A stretch of DNA of 64,000 nucleotides from Petrolisthes cinctipes (lineage: Eukaryota; Arthropoda; Malacostraca; Decapoda; Porcellanidae), in NCBI GenBank assembly GCA_033782935.1, contig JAWQEG010000084.1:1240001-1304000 (forward strand), in the 5' to 3' direction. This document shows positions 63,165 to 64,000 of this stretch, in pieces; within the stretch, counting starts at the first letter, position 1, and every line of letters starts with the position of its first letter. The position numbers and the translations under genes are program-made. The notes under the pieces were generated by a model. It was not told the DNA's origin, ran no database searches, and saw only the letters and a program-made list of their open reading frames with translations.

Positions 63165-64000
63165 AGTGCTAGAATATTTTCAAAATATAGGCTAAAAACA
63201 TGCTAAAAATCGACATTTTAGGTGCCAAAAAATCGATATCTCAAATTCAGTCCCAAAACACCCGAAAATTCGATATTTAGAGGTCCCAGAAGGTATCTGT
63301 ACATGCCTACTCCGTGTTAGAGTCTTTATAAAATACAGGCCAAAAACCTACTGAAAATCGATCTTTTAGATGCCCAAAAGTCGATATGTGCATGCATCTT
63401 CTGTACCCGTTTATATCTCGAATTCTGGCCCTAAACACCCGAAAATTCGATATTTTGGGGTCCCAGAAGCGATCTGTACATGCCTACTCCGAGTTAGAGT
63501 ATTTTCAAAATTCAGGCATAAAACATGCTGAAAATCGATATTTTTGGTGCCCTAAGTCAATATGTGCATGTATCTTCTGTACCCGTTTATATCTCAAATT
63601 CAGCCTCAAAACACCCGAAAATTCAATATTTTAGGGTCCCAGAAGCAATCTGTACATGCCTATCCAGTGCTAGAATATTTTCAAAATATAGGCTAAAAAC
63701 ATGCTAAAAATCGACATTTAGGTGCCAAAAAATCGATATCTCAAATTCAGTCCCAAAACACCCGAAAATTCGATATTTAGAGGTCCCAGAAGGTATCTGT
63801 ACATGCCTACTCCGTGTTAGAGTCTTTATAAAATACAGGCCAAAAACATACTGAAAATCGATCTTTTAGATGCCCAAAAGTCGATATGTGCATGCATCTT
63901 CTGTACCCGTTTATATCTCAAATTCTGGCCCTAAACACCCGAAAATTCGATATTTTGGGGTCCCAGAAGCGATCTGTACATGCCTACTCCGTGTTAGAGT
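63165..64000 (+). repeat. Array continues to window end; 500-bp step
   Basis: The AGTCTTTATAAAAT variant recurs at 63,321 and 63,821, 500 bp apart. The spacing is a 501-bp trimer that has lost one T near 63,718. Monomers here carry several private substitutions (for example CAGGCATAAAAC near 63,513 and CTATCCAGTGCT near 63,660). The window stops inside a monomer, so the array boundary is not reached. Confidence 0.85.

Larger units (their letters stand above)
26926..64000 (+). repeat. Satellite array, right arm (canonical orientation on + strand)
   Basis: This is the same satellite family as the left arm in the opposite orientation, continuing unbroken to the last base of the window. Landmarks are GTGTTAGAGTATTTTC or GTGCTAGAATATTTTC at monomer starts, TGCATGCATCTTC in full-length monomers, ACCCGTTTATATCTC, ACACCCGAAAATTC and GGTCCCAGAAG. 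The full-length and short types alternate in ordered patterns, so this is a higher-order repeat array and not a simple monomeric one. Copies of whole superunits look near-identical, as expected from recent unequal exchange or amplification. I found no transposon, gene or non-satellite insert anywhere in it. Confidence 0.97.

Noticed and set aside
237..63707. Many open reading frames of 60-237 codons on the - strand to 26.9 kb and on the + strand afterwards
   Set aside because: They are the satellite read in its open frame. Many begin at the GTG of a monomer start, overlap one another in two frames, stop at the same place in the 148-bp or 176-bp monomers, and tolerate indels and nonsense changes freely. 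No domain, signal or codon pattern supports a protein.
1..64000. CRISPR array
   Set aside because: The repeating unit is 148-177 bp with no short direct repeats separated by unique spacers, and all sequence between landmarks is itself repeated.
1..64000. Transposable element or retrotransposon insertions
   Set aside because: I looked for breaks in the monomer ladder, long terminal repeats, target-site duplications and reverse-transcriptase motifs and found none. Every interval between landmarks is 147-177 bp, or that minus 10 bp.
1..64000. tRNA or 5S-type internal promoters (A and B boxes)
   Set aside because: No GGTTCGANTCC-like B box and no cloverleaf-compatible pairing was seen in the monomer. 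TTCGATATT is not a B box.
1..64000. Assignment to a named satellite or species
   Set aside because: The monomer does not match any satellite I can recall reliably. A database search with the 177-bp A monomer would be decisive.

Overview
The whole 64-kb window is one satellite-DNA family in tandem array. I see no protein-coding gene, RNA gene, transposon, CRISPR array or unique sequence. Roughly 380 monomers lie end to end, and neither end leaves the array, so the array is longer than the window. The monomers (~177 bp full length, ~148 bp short form, ~39% GC in the monomer I counted), the higher-order repeats and the lack of genes point to eukaryotic constitutive heterochromatin, such as a centromere, pericentromere or subtelomere. 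I do not recognise the monomer and cannot say plant or animal.

Basic organisation. I number the monomer from a conserved GTGTTAGAG / GTGCTAGAAT start, reading the + strand of the right part. Full-length types are A (177), D (177), B (176) and B1 (176). A short type C (148; subtypes C1 and C2) lacks exactly 29 bp between two ATAT copies. The canonical unit is a trimer of 501 bp (177+176+148). Two trimers make a 1,002-bp hexamer A-B1-C2-D-B-C1, best seen at 55,348-56,349. Dimers of 325 bp (177+148) and a 491-bp trimer with a 10-bp deletion are interspersed.

Layout. Positions 1-26,921 carry the array on the - strand and 26,926-64,000 carry it on the + strand. The switch at about 26,922-26,925 is a head-to-head inversion centred on a natural 6-bp palindrome of the monomer (GTGCAC / GGGCAC). 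Each arm is built from locally amplified superunits with shared private mutations. Left-arm offsets are 2,485/677/3,162 bp (1-5.1 kb), 2,181 bp (7.3-11.7 kb), 1,503 and 3,831 bp (12-16.5 kb) and 3,184 bp (21.3-26.9 kb). Right-arm offsets are 2,969 bp (33.9-38.6 kb), 2,450/2,124/5,103 bp (39.1-49.1 kb), 1,967 bp (49.6-55.3 kb) and 2,504 bp (58.1-63.2 kb). A more divergent domain (about 22-26.9 kb) lies just left of the inversion. Its trimers are built as 147+177+177 yet still total 501 bp.

The many open reading frames are a by-product of 177 and 501 being multiples of three, and I annotate none as genes. The items most worth a second look are the inversion junction, the 501-bp length kept by two different monomer compositions, private variants shared by both arms, and recurrent CC-to-AA / GG-to-TT tandem substitutions.
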